A DNA stretch of 64,000 nt from Clostridiales bacterium (GTDB taxonomy: Bacteria; Bacillota; Clostridia; Saccharofermentanales; Saccharofermentanaceae). Below are positions 53,025 through 62,487 of this stretch, in pieces. The notes below the pieces were generated by a model. It did no database searches, had not been told where the DNA came from, and saw only the letters and a list, made by a program, of their open reading frames with translations. Made by a program: the position numbers and the translations under genes. The stretch is taken from NCBI GenBank assembly GCA_017552455.1, contig JAFZPX010000053.1, positions 62,001 to 126,000 on the forward strand. Direction: 5' to 3'. The first letter of the stretch is position 1. Every line of letters begins with the position of its first letter.

Positions 53025-55601
53025 TTATGGCATCTGCCCGTATGAATCAGGCATACCTGAATATACGGGGATTATAAACTCAAACGGCTCATCGAGCATA
53101 CCGCATGCGGCATAACTTCTGAAATACCTCTGACCTTCCGTATATGCCATCGAGATATTCTGAGCATACTGGTGATTATACAATCCGTCGTTATTGTTGA
53201 TAACATCAAACTTCTGGAAGTACAGAGTATTCTGATCAACAGCTATATAACTCTGAGCAATCCAGAGGGCACCGCCCGTAATGGCATCGTTGACGTTATC
53301 CCACGGCAGGAGCAATGCAGCTTCAGCATCATCGATAGTCTCGAGATCAGGAGATGATCCCCACATCGCATATCTTGCTCCGTTGATCAAAGCTCCATTC
53401 TCGATCGAAGGATCAGGCACTGAACCGATATTGAAGAAGTTGTAGTAACCTTCATATCCGGGAAGCGTACCGGAGCACAAAGCAGACTGGCCGTTATATC
53501 CCATCTCCTGAATGATCCTGCTCGACAGAAGATACGGTGATACGCCTGCTGTCTGACCTGCACTGTAGATGATAGATGCATAATCAGGATCTGTCGTATC
53601 CATAAAGCTTCCTGCGACCATCGATCTGACACCGTCGATCGACTGAACCGATCCGTTAAATGACAAAGTCTCGAACGAGAAGATGTGAGCCTGATCAAGA
53701 TAATTTCTCGGATCAAGGAAGTATCTTACCGTCTCGTTGGTAGCAGCATGCCAACCGCCACCGTCATATTCAGGACTTGAAGAGTCTGTCCATGAAGGAT
53801 TGGAGTAGATATTCGCAAGGCTTCTTGAACCGCTGTCCTCGTAATCAAGAACTGTATAGAAATCCATTCCGGTATTAAACGGAGTGAAGATGTAATTCGG
53901 ATGTATCGAGTGAAGCAGCCACAATCCGCTTCCGTAGCTTACGGGGAACTGTGACAGAGTATCTTCACAGAAAGTTCCGTTATCGTCACCAATGAGCACA
54001 TAGATGGTGTAGCAATTAGTGATACCGTCAAACGAACGGACTGTTACCGTCAGTATATTCTCTCCCTGCTGGAACGTGAAATTGCTTCCGAGAGGCACAT
54101 CCTGTGTACCGGAAGCTGTATCGAGTGTAGCAGTTATCGTAGCGAAGTTACCTTCTCTTGCAGAAGCATTGAGAGTAAGTTCAGGGATTCCCTCTTCACT
54201 CATATAACCATAGCTCATATAACGGGTATCGAATTCAGGCGTATATTCAAAGTCTCTTCCCGTTCCCGTATATGCGACATCAAAGTTCTCAAGCACACCG
54301 TTCAAAGGAATGAAGGTGAGCTGATCATAACTTACAGTCATGACGTTGTTATTCATATCTTGGATATCGATTTCACGGCTGTAGTTAGCAGGAGATGTCA
54401 CATCGATAACTGATGCATTCGGATCATCAGCACCTGTATCGATAACAGCAACATAACTGCCGTCGTAATATGCAGCTTCACGGCTCTGTATCATCGTATA
54501 ACTGACTGAACCTGTATGGTCTTCATTAAGAGCACCTCTCTCGACCTTAACAAAGAACGTATTCGTAACTCCGGTAAGACCAGTATCAGCAGATATCGCA
54601 TCCGTATCCTGTCTTGCCGCTCTTAAGATCTCGCAGTCCGTACCTTCGAGGTCGTTGCTTCCGATGAAGTTACCATAAGCATCGTAGATCGAGACTCTGA
54701 TATCTCCGGAGAGATTAACGAAGTTGACGTATGCATTACTGTCACCTGCGTTAAGGACATACCATGAAGCCTGACGGCTCTCACCAATGGAACCTGGCTG
54801 AACATTATTGTTAACGAGCGTCATCGTATCAGGCACAAATATCTCACCGCCCGTCAAGACAGTTACTCGTCCGTCAGATGAACGCAGAAGTATAAGCACC
54901 TCATGACTTCCAGCACTTACACCGTTACTGTTCCACGCCATCACAAAGTTCTTCGAACCGTCACCGGCATCAGTGATATTGATATTGCCCTGATAGCAGA
55001 TACCGTCCACGAAGAAGTCTGTTCTTATGCCGTCACCTGTAGTGACGAAGCTTCCTTCAACTTTCCTGATACCGAGTGTTACTCCGTTATCACCTTCCAA
55101 AGAAGACGTAAGAACACAATCCGTAAAGCTGTCACCGGGTGTATCGGAGATCTTCGAAGATGCCTTAAGAGAACGGTCTTCGGATGCGAGCATCTCATTG
55201 ATGACATACATTCTCGAACTGTTCGATAGCATTGTCATCGCATCGTTTACCATATTGGGATCTTCAGAACCGCTGATAACGGAAGCCAGGTCAGATGCAA
55301 ATGCCGCATCATCCCTCCCTTCGATCAGATAATCGGAACTCGTAAAGATATCCAGAACATAATCGCCTGTTGTATAGAAGCCGGAACCGACTCTGTGTAA
55401 AGTAAGCCTGTTAGAATCTGAGTTATCGGTAAGAGCAGAAGCTCGGAGAATGATATCCTCTTCCCTCGAAGTCGGATCACCGTAAGGGACAGACATACCT
55501 GCAAGTGATATACCGCCTATGATGATGGCGATAAGCGATACGATCAGTACCGCGCCTGCAATGATGAGATATTCTTTTGTCTTCTTTACCGGTGCTGCCA
55601 C
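53025..55601 (-). CDS. Surface endo-beta-N-acetylglucosaminidase with cadherin-like domain
   Basis: An 858-residue protein with an N-terminal signal anchor (12-33) and a large outer part. The first 430 residues are beta-rich repeats not recognised. A cadherin-like beta-sandwich domain follows (about 455-540: GIPELTLNASAREGNFATITATL, QQGENILTVTVRSFDGITNCY). Residues of about 550-845 resemble the glucosaminidase family, with AGVSPYLLSSRIIQEMGYNGQSAL, where Glu is the likely catalytic residue, and YYNFFNIGS. It would cut glycan strands of peptidoglycan, for example during cell separation. It precedes the cohesin gene by 3 bp, and the shared domain type suggests they act on the same surface. Confidence 0.8.
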   Translation of the reverse strand: MAAPVKKTKEYLIIAGAVLIVSLIAIIIGGISLAGMSVPYGDPTSREEDIILRASALTDNSDSNRLTLHRVGSGFYTTGDYVLDIFTSSDYLIEGRDDAAFASDLASVISGSEDPNMVNDAMTMLSNSSRMYVINEMLASEDRSLKASSKISDTPGDSFTDCVLTSSLEGDNGVTLGIRKVEGSFVTTGDGIRTDFFVDGICYQGNINITDAGDGSKNFVMAWNSNGVSAGSHEVLILLRSSDGRVTVLTGGEIFVPDTMTLVNNNVQPGSIGESRQASWYVLNAGDSNAYVNFVNLSGDIRVSIYDAYGNFIGSNDLEGTDCEILRAARQDTDAISADTGLTGVTNTFFVKVERGALNEDHTGSVSYTMIQSREAAYYDGSYVAVIDTGADDPNASVIDVTSPANYSREIDIQDMNNNVMTVSYDQLTFIPLNGVLENFDVAYTGTGRDFEYTPEFDTRYMSYGYMSEEGIPELTLNASAREGNFATITATLDTASGTQDVPLGSNFTFQQGENILTVTVRSFDGITNCYTIYVLIGDDNGTFCEDTLSQFPVSYGSGLWLLHSIHPNYIFTPFNTGMDFYTVLDYEDSGSRSLANIYSNPSWTDSSSPEYDGGGWHAATNETVRYFLDPRNYLDQAHIFSFETLSFNGSVQSIDGVRSMVAGSFMDTTDPDYASIIYSAGQTAGVSPYLLSSRIIQEMGYNGQSALCSGTLPGYEGYYNFFNIGSVPDPSIENGALINGARYAMWGSSPDLETIDDAEAALLLPWDNVNDAITGGALWIAQSYIAVDQNTLYFQKFDVINNNDGLYNHQYAQNISMAYTEGQRYFRSYAACGMLDEPFEFIIPVYSGMPDSYGQMP

Positions 55602-55616
55602 AAGCTTCCTCTTACA

Positions 55617-56231
55617 TTATCTGTTCAGATCATCGAGTGTAAGACCGAATGAAGGTATGAACTCCTCCATAAAGATCTGCACCTCGGGCAAGTCTATCTT
55701 ATCAATAGTTTCCTTTGTTGTCGCCATAGCAGATTCAAACTCGGTATTTCCCGCAAGCTTCTCGCGCTGACACTTTATGTATGCGCTGATCTTATCAGCA
55801 GCCTTGACGATCCTCTTATACAGCAGACCTTCATCGCCCTCATACACGGGCGACAGCAGACCCATAAAGTAATCCTGCATATAATCGGGAAGCTGTGATA
55901 CCAAGCTCTCAGCAGACTCATGCTCAACTTCCCTGTACGCACTCTTTATCGTGCTGTTCCTGTATTTGATCGGCGTAGGCATGTCACCTGTGATGATCTC
56001 AGTACAGTCGTGATAAAGACCTAACGAACTTGCCTTAAGCGGATCGACCTTCATAACAGTCTTGCCGTCATCGACAAGCTTGTTGTGAATGACAGCCAAA
56101 GCTTCAGCTACGACAGCTACGTCGAAGCTGTGTTCCTTGAGATTCTCATAACGGCTGTTCCTCATAAGGGCCCAGCGGTTGATATACTGCATTCTGTCCA
56201 ATAAAGCGAAGAAACCGTAATTGTTTTCCAT
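55617..56231 (-). CDS. HD-domain 5'-nucleotidase (YfbR-like)
   Basis: A 204-residue hydrolase of the HD superfamily. The metal ligands are HSFDVAVVAEAL (His), YHDCTEIITGDMPTPIKY (HD pair) and the later Asp in VKAADKISAYIKC. The family removes the phosphate of deoxynucleoside 5'-monophosphates. I start at 56231, since GGGAGGG precedes it and the frame to 56279 would add an odd extension. It follows dgt by 10 bp and pcrA is next to dgt, so a nucleotide-pool role fits. Confidence 0.85.
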   Translation of the reverse strand: MENNYGFFALLDRMQYINRWALMRNSRYENLKEHSFDVAVVAEALAVIHNKLVDDGKTVMKVDPLKASSLGLYHDCTEIITGDMPTPIKYRNSTIKSAYREVEHESAESLVSQLPDYMQDYFMGLLSPVYEGDEGLLYKRIVKAADKISAYIKCQREKLAGNTEFESAMATTKETIDKIDLPEVQIFMEEFIPSFGLTLDDLNR

Positions 56232-56241
56232 ATTCCCTCCC

Positions 56242-57459
56242 TTATACTCTGTAGAGCTCATCGAAGCATGCATTCGCATATGTATCTGTCATACCTGCGA
56301 TATAGTCGACGACCTTCCTTACCGGAGGGCAGTCAGGCTCAGGGTGCTTCATATAGAACTTTGCAAAACTCTTAATTGCTTCATTGTTAGATGCTTCAGC
56401 CTTCTCGATATCATCGACACTTTCCATGAAAGCATTGAAGATAGCCTCGATCTGAAGCTTTACCATATCCTCGTATGTCTTGATCTTCGGAGCCAGATAG
56501 ATACCGTTCAGATTAGCCTTCAGGTATTCATTCATCGCCTCGAAGTTCTCCTTGGACATACAGATCTCATCTTTGTTAAGACTGCTGTGAACGATATCGC
56601 CAACGAGGATGTTGATGATCTCTGAGTTAGTCGTACCGAGTCTCTTGGCAGCCTCGGAGCTGACATGATCGTTACCGCCGATGATACCTGCTCTTCTTGC
56701 ATCCTCGATATCTCTTCCGACGTATGCGATCTTATCTGCGAATCTTACGACACATGCTTCCAAAGTAGCAGGTCTCGTTCTGTCCTTCTCAGGCTTATTG
56801 GAAATCTCTTCCTCTGTCTTGGTTCTGTACGGAGTGAGAGAGTACTCATCATAAGTCTCGCCGCAGTGTGACACGATACCGTCTCTTACTTCGAATGTCA
56901 GGTTAAGACCGAACTCACCCGGTCTGTGTTCCTCAAGAACATCAAGAACACGAAGGCTGTGAACCTCATGCTCAAAGTAAAGGCTCGGATCTACAGACTT
57001 GATGCACTGGTTAAGAACACGCTCACCTGTATGTCCGTAAGGCGAATGACCGATATCGTGACTCAGTGCGATGGCCTGGATAAGATCGATATTCAGATTA
57101 AGTGCACGACCGATGATAGTCGATATGTAGTTAACGTAGATTACATGCTCGATCCTTGAACAGATGTGATCGTTAACGGGATTGAAGAATACCTGTGTCT
57201 TGTGACGCAGACGTCTGAAAGACTGTGAGAAGATTATTCTTCCCAAGTCTCGCTCATAGGGACTTCTGATCTCACAGGGATCCTCAGGATTCTTTCTTCC
57301 TCTGGAATTAACAGTTCTCATCGCGAACGGAGAAAGATACTTCTCATGCTCATTACGGATGAGCTCGATCTCCTTGAGATCCTTGTAGTTGTTTATAAGA
57401 TGAGGTTCGATCGGGATATTCCCGAGAGCATCGCCGAAGATATCGAATAAACTGTCCAT
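56242..57459 (-). CDS. dgt: dGTP triphosphohydrolase
   Basis: HD-domain enzyme that cleaves dGTP (or dNTPs) to nucleoside and tripolyphosphate. The 405 residues hold RRLRHKTQVFF, CSRIEHVIYVNYIS (His), IALSHDIGHSPYGHTGE (the HD motif plus His) and the C-terminal KIAYVGRDIEDARRAG with the final Asp. It is shorter than the E. coli enzyme and resembles the Firmicutes type. It starts 1 bp after pcrA and ends 10 bp before the YfbR-like gene. Confidence 0.92.
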   Translation of the reverse strand: MDSLFDIFGDALGNIPIEPHLINNYKDLKEIELIRNEHEKYLSPFAMRTVNSRGRKNPEDPCEIRSPYERDLGRIIFSQSFRRLRHKTQVFFNPVNDHICSRIEHVIYVNYISTIIGRALNLNIDLIQAIALSHDIGHSPYGHTGERVLNQCIKSVDPSLYFEHEVHSLRVLDVLEEHRPGEFGLNLTFEVRDGIVSHCGETYDEYSLTPYRTKTEEEISNKPEKDRTRPATLEACVVRFADKIAYVGRDIEDARRAGIIGGNDHVSSEAAKRLGTTNSEIINILVGDIVHSSLNKDEICMSKENFEAMNEYLKANLNGIYLAPKIKTYEDMVKLQIEAIFNAFMESVDDIEKAEASNNEAIKSFAKFYMKHPEPDCPPVRKVVDYIAGMTDTYANACFDELYRV

Positions 57460-57460
57460 A

Positions 57461-59872
57461 TCAGTCCCTCCTCTTAAGTCCCGCAGAGTTAGCGAGCATA
57501 TTCTTCTTCATTCCGTCAAAGTCAACTGTAACGAGCGCATCTCCTGCGACAGGCTCCACCTTCAGGATAACACCATCACCGAATCTGCTGTGTGTGACAT
57601 TCATTCCTACCTTGAACGCATCGGCACGAAGTCCTTCCTTGGCAGCAGGCTTCTTCTCGAAAGAAGACTTAAGCGCACTGCTTATCTCTCTTCTCGCCTG
57701 CTCTCTTGCAGGTGAAGCAACTGTTCTCGAAGAAGTCTCCGTACGAACTTCCCTTGCACCGCCTATCTTATACAGATGCTCGGGATTGATCTCCTTAAGG
57801 AATCTCGAAGGCGGGAAACACTGAGTCTGACCGAACAGCATTCTCTGTCTTGTGAGTACAATGAACAGGTCCCTCTTCGCTCTTGTGATAGCTACATACA
57901 TGAGTCTTCTCTCTTCTTCAAGAGCAGACATATCCGATATCGACTTATAGCCAGGGAAGATTCCGTCCTCGACACCGATCATAAAAACAGCTCCGAACTC
58001 AAGCCCCTTGGCACTATGAACGGTCATGAGCTTAACGAAGTCATCTCCTTCATCGTACTCATCACCGGATGCATAGAGAGCTGCATTCTCAAGATAGATG
58101 GACAGCAATCCTGCAAGTGTATCAGCAGTGGTTATCTCATCATCAAGATAGACATCATCCTTGTCTTCCGACTTACGCTCCATATCATTCGAAGCTCTGT
58201 GATACTTCTCGAATTCACTCGCTTCAGACAAGAGCTCCTTCAGGTTCTCAACCCTGTCGGTCATCTCACCCTTCTTCTCACGCTGATCGATGATCTCCTG
58301 TATAATGCCGGACTCAGTCTCGACATAGTCTACAAAATCCTTGAAACTTATGTCTTCAGCAAGCTTCTGACGAAACTGTCCGATAAGGGCCGCGAATTCG
58401 ATAAGCTTACCAACCGATCTCGACAGATCGGGATAGGCCTGGCAGTTAACGCATACCTCAAACATCGATACACCATCCTGCTCAGCAAGCTGTCTTATCC
58501 TGTCGATCGTGGTATCACCGATACCTCTTCTCGGAACATTGATTATCCTCTCAAGTGCGAGGTCGTCGTGACTGTCGTTGATAAGTCTTAAGTAGGAGAT
58601 AACATCCTTGATCTCCTTACGGTCGTAGAATCGCATGCCTCCGTAGACCTTGAACGGGATCTGCTTCTCACGAAGCGCCGACTCTATCGAACGAGACAAT
58701 GCGTTGACACGGTAAAGGACTGCGCAGTCCTTATAGCTGCATCTTCCCTTATCAACAAGTCTCTTGATGGTATCTGCGGTCCACCTTGCCTCGAGGTTAC
58801 CGTTATCGGCGTTCATGACGATGATCTTGCCGCCGTCCTCGCCTTCAGTTCTTAATGCCTTGCTCTTCCTGTGCTTATTGTTCGCGATGACTTCATTGGC
58901 CGCATCGAGAATAGTCTTGGTCGATCTGTAGTTCTGTTCGAGCTTGATGACCTTACATCCCGGGAAGTCCTTCTCGAAGTTAAGGATCATGTTAACGTCA
59001 GCACCGCGGAACGCATAGATGGACTGGTCATCATCACCTACAACACATACGTTGGTGTGCTTCTTACCGAGAAGCATGACTGCCTCATACTGAGGCTTGT
59101 TCGTATCCTGGTACTCATCGACCATGATGTAACGGAACTTATTCCTGTAGAATTCAGCAATCTCCTCATTCTCACGAAGAAGCTTAACGAAGTTGATGAG
59201 GATATCATCGAAGTCCATCGAGTTGGTCTCAAGGAGCCTTCTGTCATAGCCTTTATAGACCTCAGCTGCAAGCGTCTTGAATGAATCGCTGCCGGCCAGA
59301 GCATCGTACTCCTTATGACCGATCATGTGATTCTTCGCATTGGTGATCTCATACTGGAACAGCCTGGGCTTATATGTCTTCTCAGAGATCTCCAGCGATT
59401 CCATAACCTGCTTGACGATCTTAAGCTGATCGTCAGAGTCCAAGATATTAAAGTTCTTGCCGTAGCCGATATCCTCGGCGTGTCTTCTTAAGATCCTCGC
59501 GAAGATGCTGTGGAACGTACCGCACCAGATGTACTGGGACCTGTCGCCGACGAGAGTAGAGATTCTCTCCTTCATCTCGTTAGCTGCCTTGTTCGTAAAT
59601 GTAATGGCAAGGATAGATCCGGGAGCGACCTTAAAGCGCTCCATCATGTATGCGATCCTGTATGTGATAACACGGGTCTTACCGGAACCTGCACCTGCAA
59701 GTATGAGCAATGGTCCGTCAAGATGCATTACTGCTTCCTTCTGTTCAGCATTAAGTCCTGACAGAAGTGCATCGGCTCCGCCTGCACCCTGTTCGTTCTC
59801 AAGTTCTTCTTCATATAGCGAGTTAAGCTCATCAAACAGATCGAGCCCGTCTTCAGTATTAAAATCAATCAC
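57461..59872 (-). CDS. pcrA: ATP-dependent DNA helicase PcrA/UvrD
   Basis: Superfamily 1 3'-5' helicase for repair and for removal of proteins from DNA. The 803 residues have Walker A AGAGSGKT, the Walker B DEYQDTN, QNYRST (motif IV), KVYGGMRFYDRKEIKDV and VHSAKGLEF. The C-terminal part (from about 750) is a basic linker and a small domain (VGMNVTHSRFGDGVILKVEP) that contacts RNA polymerase in relatives. The start codon is GTG, preceded by GGAGAG. Its own promoter is at 59912-59920. dgt follows after 1 bp. Confidence 0.95.
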   Translation of the reverse strand: MIDFNTEDGLDLFDELNSLYEEELENEQGAGGADALLSGLNAEQKEAVMHLDGPLLILAGAGSGKTRVITYRIAYMMERFKVAPGSILAITFTNKAANEMKERISTLVGDRSQYIWCGTFHSIFARILRRHAEDIGYGKNFNILDSDDQLKIVKQVMESLEISEKTYKPRLFQYEITNAKNHMIGHKEYDALAGSDSFKTLAAEVYKGYDRRLLETNSMDFDDILINFVKLLRENEEIAEFYRNKFRYIMVDEYQDTNKPQYEAVMLLGKKHTNVCVVGDDDQSIYAFRGADVNMILNFEKDFPGCKVIKLEQNYRSTKTILDAANEVIANNKHRKSKALRTEGEDGGKIIVMNADNGNLEARWTADTIKRLVDKGRCSYKDCAVLYRVNALSRSIESALREKQIPFKVYGGMRFYDRKEIKDVISYLRLINDSHDDLALERIINVPRRGIGDTTIDRIRQLAEQDGVSMFEVCVNCQAYPDLSRSVGKLIEFAALIGQFRQKLAEDISFKDFVDYVETESGIIQEIIDQREKKGEMTDRVENLKELLSEASEFEKYHRASNDMERKSEDKDDVYLDDEITTADTLAGLLSIYLENAALYASGDEYDEGDDFVKLMTVHSAKGLEFGAVFMIGVEDGIFPGYKSISDMSALEEERRLMYVAITRAKRDLFIVLTRQRMLFGQTQCFPPSRFLKEINPEHLYKIGGAREVRTETSSRTVASPAREQARREISSALKSSFEKKPAAKEGLRADAFKVGMNVTHSRFGDGVILKVEPVAGDALVTVDFDGMKKNMLANSAGLKRRD

Positions 59873-59881
59873 AAATTCTCT

Positions 59882-59925
59882 CCATCTAACCAGGTAAAAG
59901 ACATTTTTATTATTATAACAGATGG
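59882..59925. repeat. Inverted repeat flanking the pcrA promoter
   Basis: CCATCT (59882-59887) and AGATGG (59920-59925) flank the pcrA -10 region, 32 bp apart. A weak inverted repeat that might be an operator or chance. Confidence 0.3.
59912..59920 (-). promoter_or_regulatory. Extended -10 promoter of pcrA
   Basis: TGTTATAAT on the minus strand, a TG-N extended -10 40 bases before the pcrA GTG. The -35 region is poor (TTTTAA at about 17 bp). The 99-base gap to the unknown gene is one of the larger ones in the window and has no terminator. Confidence 0.65.
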
Positions 59926-59971
59926 AGTGTCCTATTAAAAGAACATTTATTTGTTTTTGAGTCTAATTCCC

Positions 59972-60619
59972 TTAAGCCTCTTCGTCGAGATAATCCAGAT
60001 AATCTGAGCACATGGAATCGCTCCATTCTTCCACATAAGACTTAAGAAGATCTTCCCGGAAAACATCTTCCGTTACTGCGTAGTATCCCCTCTGGTTAAC
60101 GGGATTCCATTCGCTCATGAAGAACAGAAGAATATTATCGTAAGATTCCGGTACCTCTTCATCAACATCTACCGCGCATTCCTCCGGTACATCGATGATG
60201 CCGCCGTTCTTAGTCAGGCAGAAAAAGAGATTTCCCCATCTTATGTCTTCCTTGAAGATAGTCTTGCAACCGTATTCAGCACCAAGTTTCTCTTTAATGA
60301 CAGCATCTGCATATGACTCGGAAGTACCGGCTACACGCTCTATGATGGGATCGAGTTCCTCTCGGGAATAAGGTCTGGAGCCTTCAATATGCTCGGTATC
60401 GTTACGGTACTCGATGTTGTATTTCACCATGCAAAAACAGAATTCATCGTTTACGCTTACAGGCGTTGGCTCCTTCTGCATATAATTCTCGCCTGATCTC
60501 ATAGTTATTGAAGTGCCCTGCTCTGTTATGATGATGCTCCTGATATCATTAAAAGGAAGCAGCACAGACTTAAAAAGCTTGTTGTATTTTATTCCCTTTT
60601 CGCTTAAGGAAAACGCCAT
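59972..60619 (-). CDS. Protein of unknown function, possible PH-like N-terminal domain
   Basis: A 215-residue soluble acidic protein. The first 60 residues (LSEKGIKYNKLFKSVLLPFNDIRSIIITEQGTSITM) have alternating strands like bacterial PH domains of the YdbT/YcxB type, but this is by eye. The rest is Asp/Glu-rich, with several Trp and Cys residues in ERVAGTSESYADAVIKEKLGAEYG and RWGNLFFCLTKNGGIIDVPEE. No membrane span or signal. It lies 9 bp after the ECF transporter gene and so may share its transcript. No family could be named. Confidence 0.65.
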   Translation of the reverse strand: MAFSLSEKGIKYNKLFKSVLLPFNDIRSIIITEQGTSITMRSGENYMQKEPTPVSVNDEFCFCMVKYNIEYRNDTEHIEGSRPYSREELDPIIERVAGTSESYADAVIKEKLGAEYGCKTIFKEDIRWGNLFFCLTKNGGIIDVPEECAVDVDEEVPESYDNILLFFMSEWNPVNQRGYYAVTEDVFREDLLKSYVEEWSDSMCSDYLDYLDEEA

Positions 60620-60628
60620 TTATTAACC

Positions 60629-61123
60629 TCATCTTCTATTCTTGATAGCCGGAATGGCTGTAACGGGAACGAAGATAACGACAGCGGCAATACCTTGGAT
60701 CATGTTGAAGAATAAAGATCCTGCGGCAGCAGCCGGACCGTACATGAAGGGCAACGACTCGAAGATGAAGTAACCTGCGATCATGATGACCTCGGCAATG
60801 ACACCGATGAGGATCTTCTTCGGAACGGTAAGCTTGACCTTGCGGATATACAGACCTGCGACATAACCCATCAGCCCCTTGATGATAAACGTAGGGATAA
60901 TGTACTGTGCATAACCTGCAAGCAGATCAGAAAGTGCCGAACCTATCGCCGCAGGAAGCAAAGCTATGGGACCCAGTATGAACGATGCTATAAGAATTAC
61001 CGCATCGCCTAAGTTAATATAGCCTATCGCGGTGGGAATTCTTATCTGTGTAGCAACAAATACAAAAGCCGCCATCAAGCCGCAAACGGCCACCTTTCTT
61101 AACTTTGTAACATTGTTACTCAT
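60629..61123 (-). CDS. ECF transporter S component
   Basis: A 164-residue membrane protein with about six spans, the substrate-capture subunit of an energy-coupling factor transporter. Landmarks are KVAVCGLMAAFVFVATQIRIP, the GYINLGDAVILIASFILGPIALLPAAIGSALSDLLAGY stretch and the C-terminal VIFVPVTAIPAI. The vitamin it carries is not evident; flavin, thiamine precursor, pantothenate and others are possible. I use the ATG at 61123 because GAGGTGG lies upstream; the longer frame to 61144 is less natural. The A and T subunits are not in the window. Confidence 0.85.
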   Translation of the reverse strand: MSNNVTKLRKVAVCGLMAAFVFVATQIRIPTAIGYINLGDAVILIASFILGPIALLPAAIGSALSDLLAGYAQYIIPTFIIKGLMGYVAGLYIRKVKLTVPKKILIGVIAEVIMIAGYFIFESLPFMYGPAAAAGSLFFNMIQGIAAVVIFVPVTAIPAIKNRR

Positions 61124-61158
61124 AATAACCACCTCTTTTTTCATATTAAAGTGATAGG

Positions 61159-61187
61159 ATTATATATCTTCACTTCTGTACCTTCAA
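61159..61187 (-). promoter_or_regulatory. Promoter of the ECF transporter gene
   Basis: -35 TTGAAG (61182-61187), 17-bp spacer and -10 TATAAT (61159-61164) on the minus strand, 36 bases before the start. No riboswitch is visible in the short leader. Confidence 0.75.
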
Positions 61188-61194
61188 TAAATAA

Positions 61195-61218
61195 CCGGCG
61201 GAAAATGCCGCCGGCCAT
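61195..61218 (-). terminator. Intrinsic terminator of pta-ackA
   Basis: On the minus strand CCGGCGG pairs with CCGCCGG around CATTTT, followed by a T-rich stretch (TTATTTATTG). It lies 41 bases after the ackA stop and just before the ECF transporter promoter. Confidence 0.85.
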
Positions 61219-61258
61219 TATACTTAATTTTTATAACCGGTTATCACTCCGGAAGAGA

Positions 61259-62458
61259 TCAGCCCTTTACGAGCTCTTCTGTCTCCTGAGCGATAGCGAG
61301 CTCTTCGTTTGTAGGGATAACGCATACTGTTACCTTTGAAGAAGGCTTGCTGATGATAGCTTCCTTGCCTCTCAAACCTGCATTCTTCTCTTCATCGAAC
61401 TCTACGCCAAGGAACTCGAGGTCCTTACACATAGCAGATCTCATAGTATCTGTATTCTCACCGATACCTGCTGTGAAGACGATTACGTCAACACCGCCCA
61501 TCGCTGCAGCATAGGAACCGATGATCTTCTTGCCCTGATATGCGAACATCTCAAGTGCGAGATGAGCTCTCTCGTTGCCCTCGCTCTCAGCCTTAGCAAG
61601 ATCACGGAAGTCGGAGCTTACACCTGATACACCGAGCACACCGCTCTTCTTATTGAGAAGAGTATCGATCTCCTCAGGGGCAAGACCTTCTCTCTGCATA
61701 AGGAAAGGAACGATTGCAGGATCGATGTCACCTGTTCTTGTACCCATGCAGATACCTGCAAGAGGAGTAAGACCCATTGAAGTATCCTGGCACTTACCGT
61801 CCTTAACAGCAGCGAATGAAGAACCGTTACCAAGGTGGCATGTGATGATCTTAAGATCCTCATAGGGCTTACCAAGGAACTCAGCAACTCTGTGGCTTAC
61901 ATATCTGTGAGAAGTTCCGTGGAAACCATATCGACGGATATCATACTTCTCGGAGATTTCATAAGGAAGAGCATATGTATAAACCTTAGCGGGCATTGTC
62001 TGATGGAATGCTGTATCGAATACTGCAACTTGAGGTGTACCTGCAGGAAGAACAGACTCACATGCCTCGATACCTGTAAGGTTTGCAGGATTGTGCAAAG
62101 GTCCCAGAGGGAAGCAATCCTTAATTACCTTCTTAACATCGTCATTTACAATGACAGACTCGCTGTAGTACTTACCGCCGTGGAGGACTCTGTGACCTAC
62201 GGCAGAGATCTCGGAAACATCAGAGATAACTCCTGTCTCAGGATCTGTAAGCTGTGAAAGAACGAGCTTTACGGCTACCTTGTGGTTAGGAAGCTCAACA
62301 TCCTTCTCCAGCTCAACACCCTTGGAACTCTTATAGGAAAGCTTTCCGTCGATACCGATTCTGTCGGCATTACCCTTAGCAAGAACAGTACCTGTCTCCA
62401 TGTCGAAAAGCTGGAACTTACAGGAAGAACTTCCGCAGTTGATAACTAAAATCTTCAT
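61259..62458 (-). CDS. ackA: Acetate kinase
   Basis: Transfers phosphate from acetyl-phosphate to ADP, giving acetate and ATP, the second step of the fermentation route. The 399 residues show the acetokinase signature ILVINCGSSSCKFQLF (start), VAVFDTAFHQTMPAKVYTYALPYE with an active-site Arg stretch, RRYGFHGTSHRYV, and the ITCHLGNGSSFAAVKDGKC and TGDIDPAIVPFLM segments. The end matches FTAGIGENTDTMRSAMC. It lies 29 bp after pta and ends with a terminator. Confidence 0.97.
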   Translation of the reverse strand: MKILVINCGSSSCKFQLFDMETGTVLAKGNADRIGIDGKLSYKSSKGVELEKDVELPNHKVAVKLVLSQLTDPETGVISDVSEISAVGHRVLHGGKYYSESVIVNDDVKKVIKDCFPLGPLHNPANLTGIEACESVLPAGTPQVAVFDTAFHQTMPAKVYTYALPYEISEKYDIRRYGFHGTSHRYVSHRVAEFLGKPYEDLKIITCHLGNGSSFAAVKDGKCQDTSMGLTPLAGICMGTRTGDIDPAIVPFLMQREGLAPEEIDTLLNKKSGVLGVSGVSSDFRDLAKAESEGNERAHLALEMFAYQGKKIIGSYAAAMGGVDVIVFTAGIGENTDTMRSAMCKDLEFLGVEFDEEKNAGLRGKEAIISKPSSKVTVCVIPTNEELAIAQETEELVKG

Positions 62459-62487
62459 ATTTAAACTCCTTAAATAGTAATCAGTTA

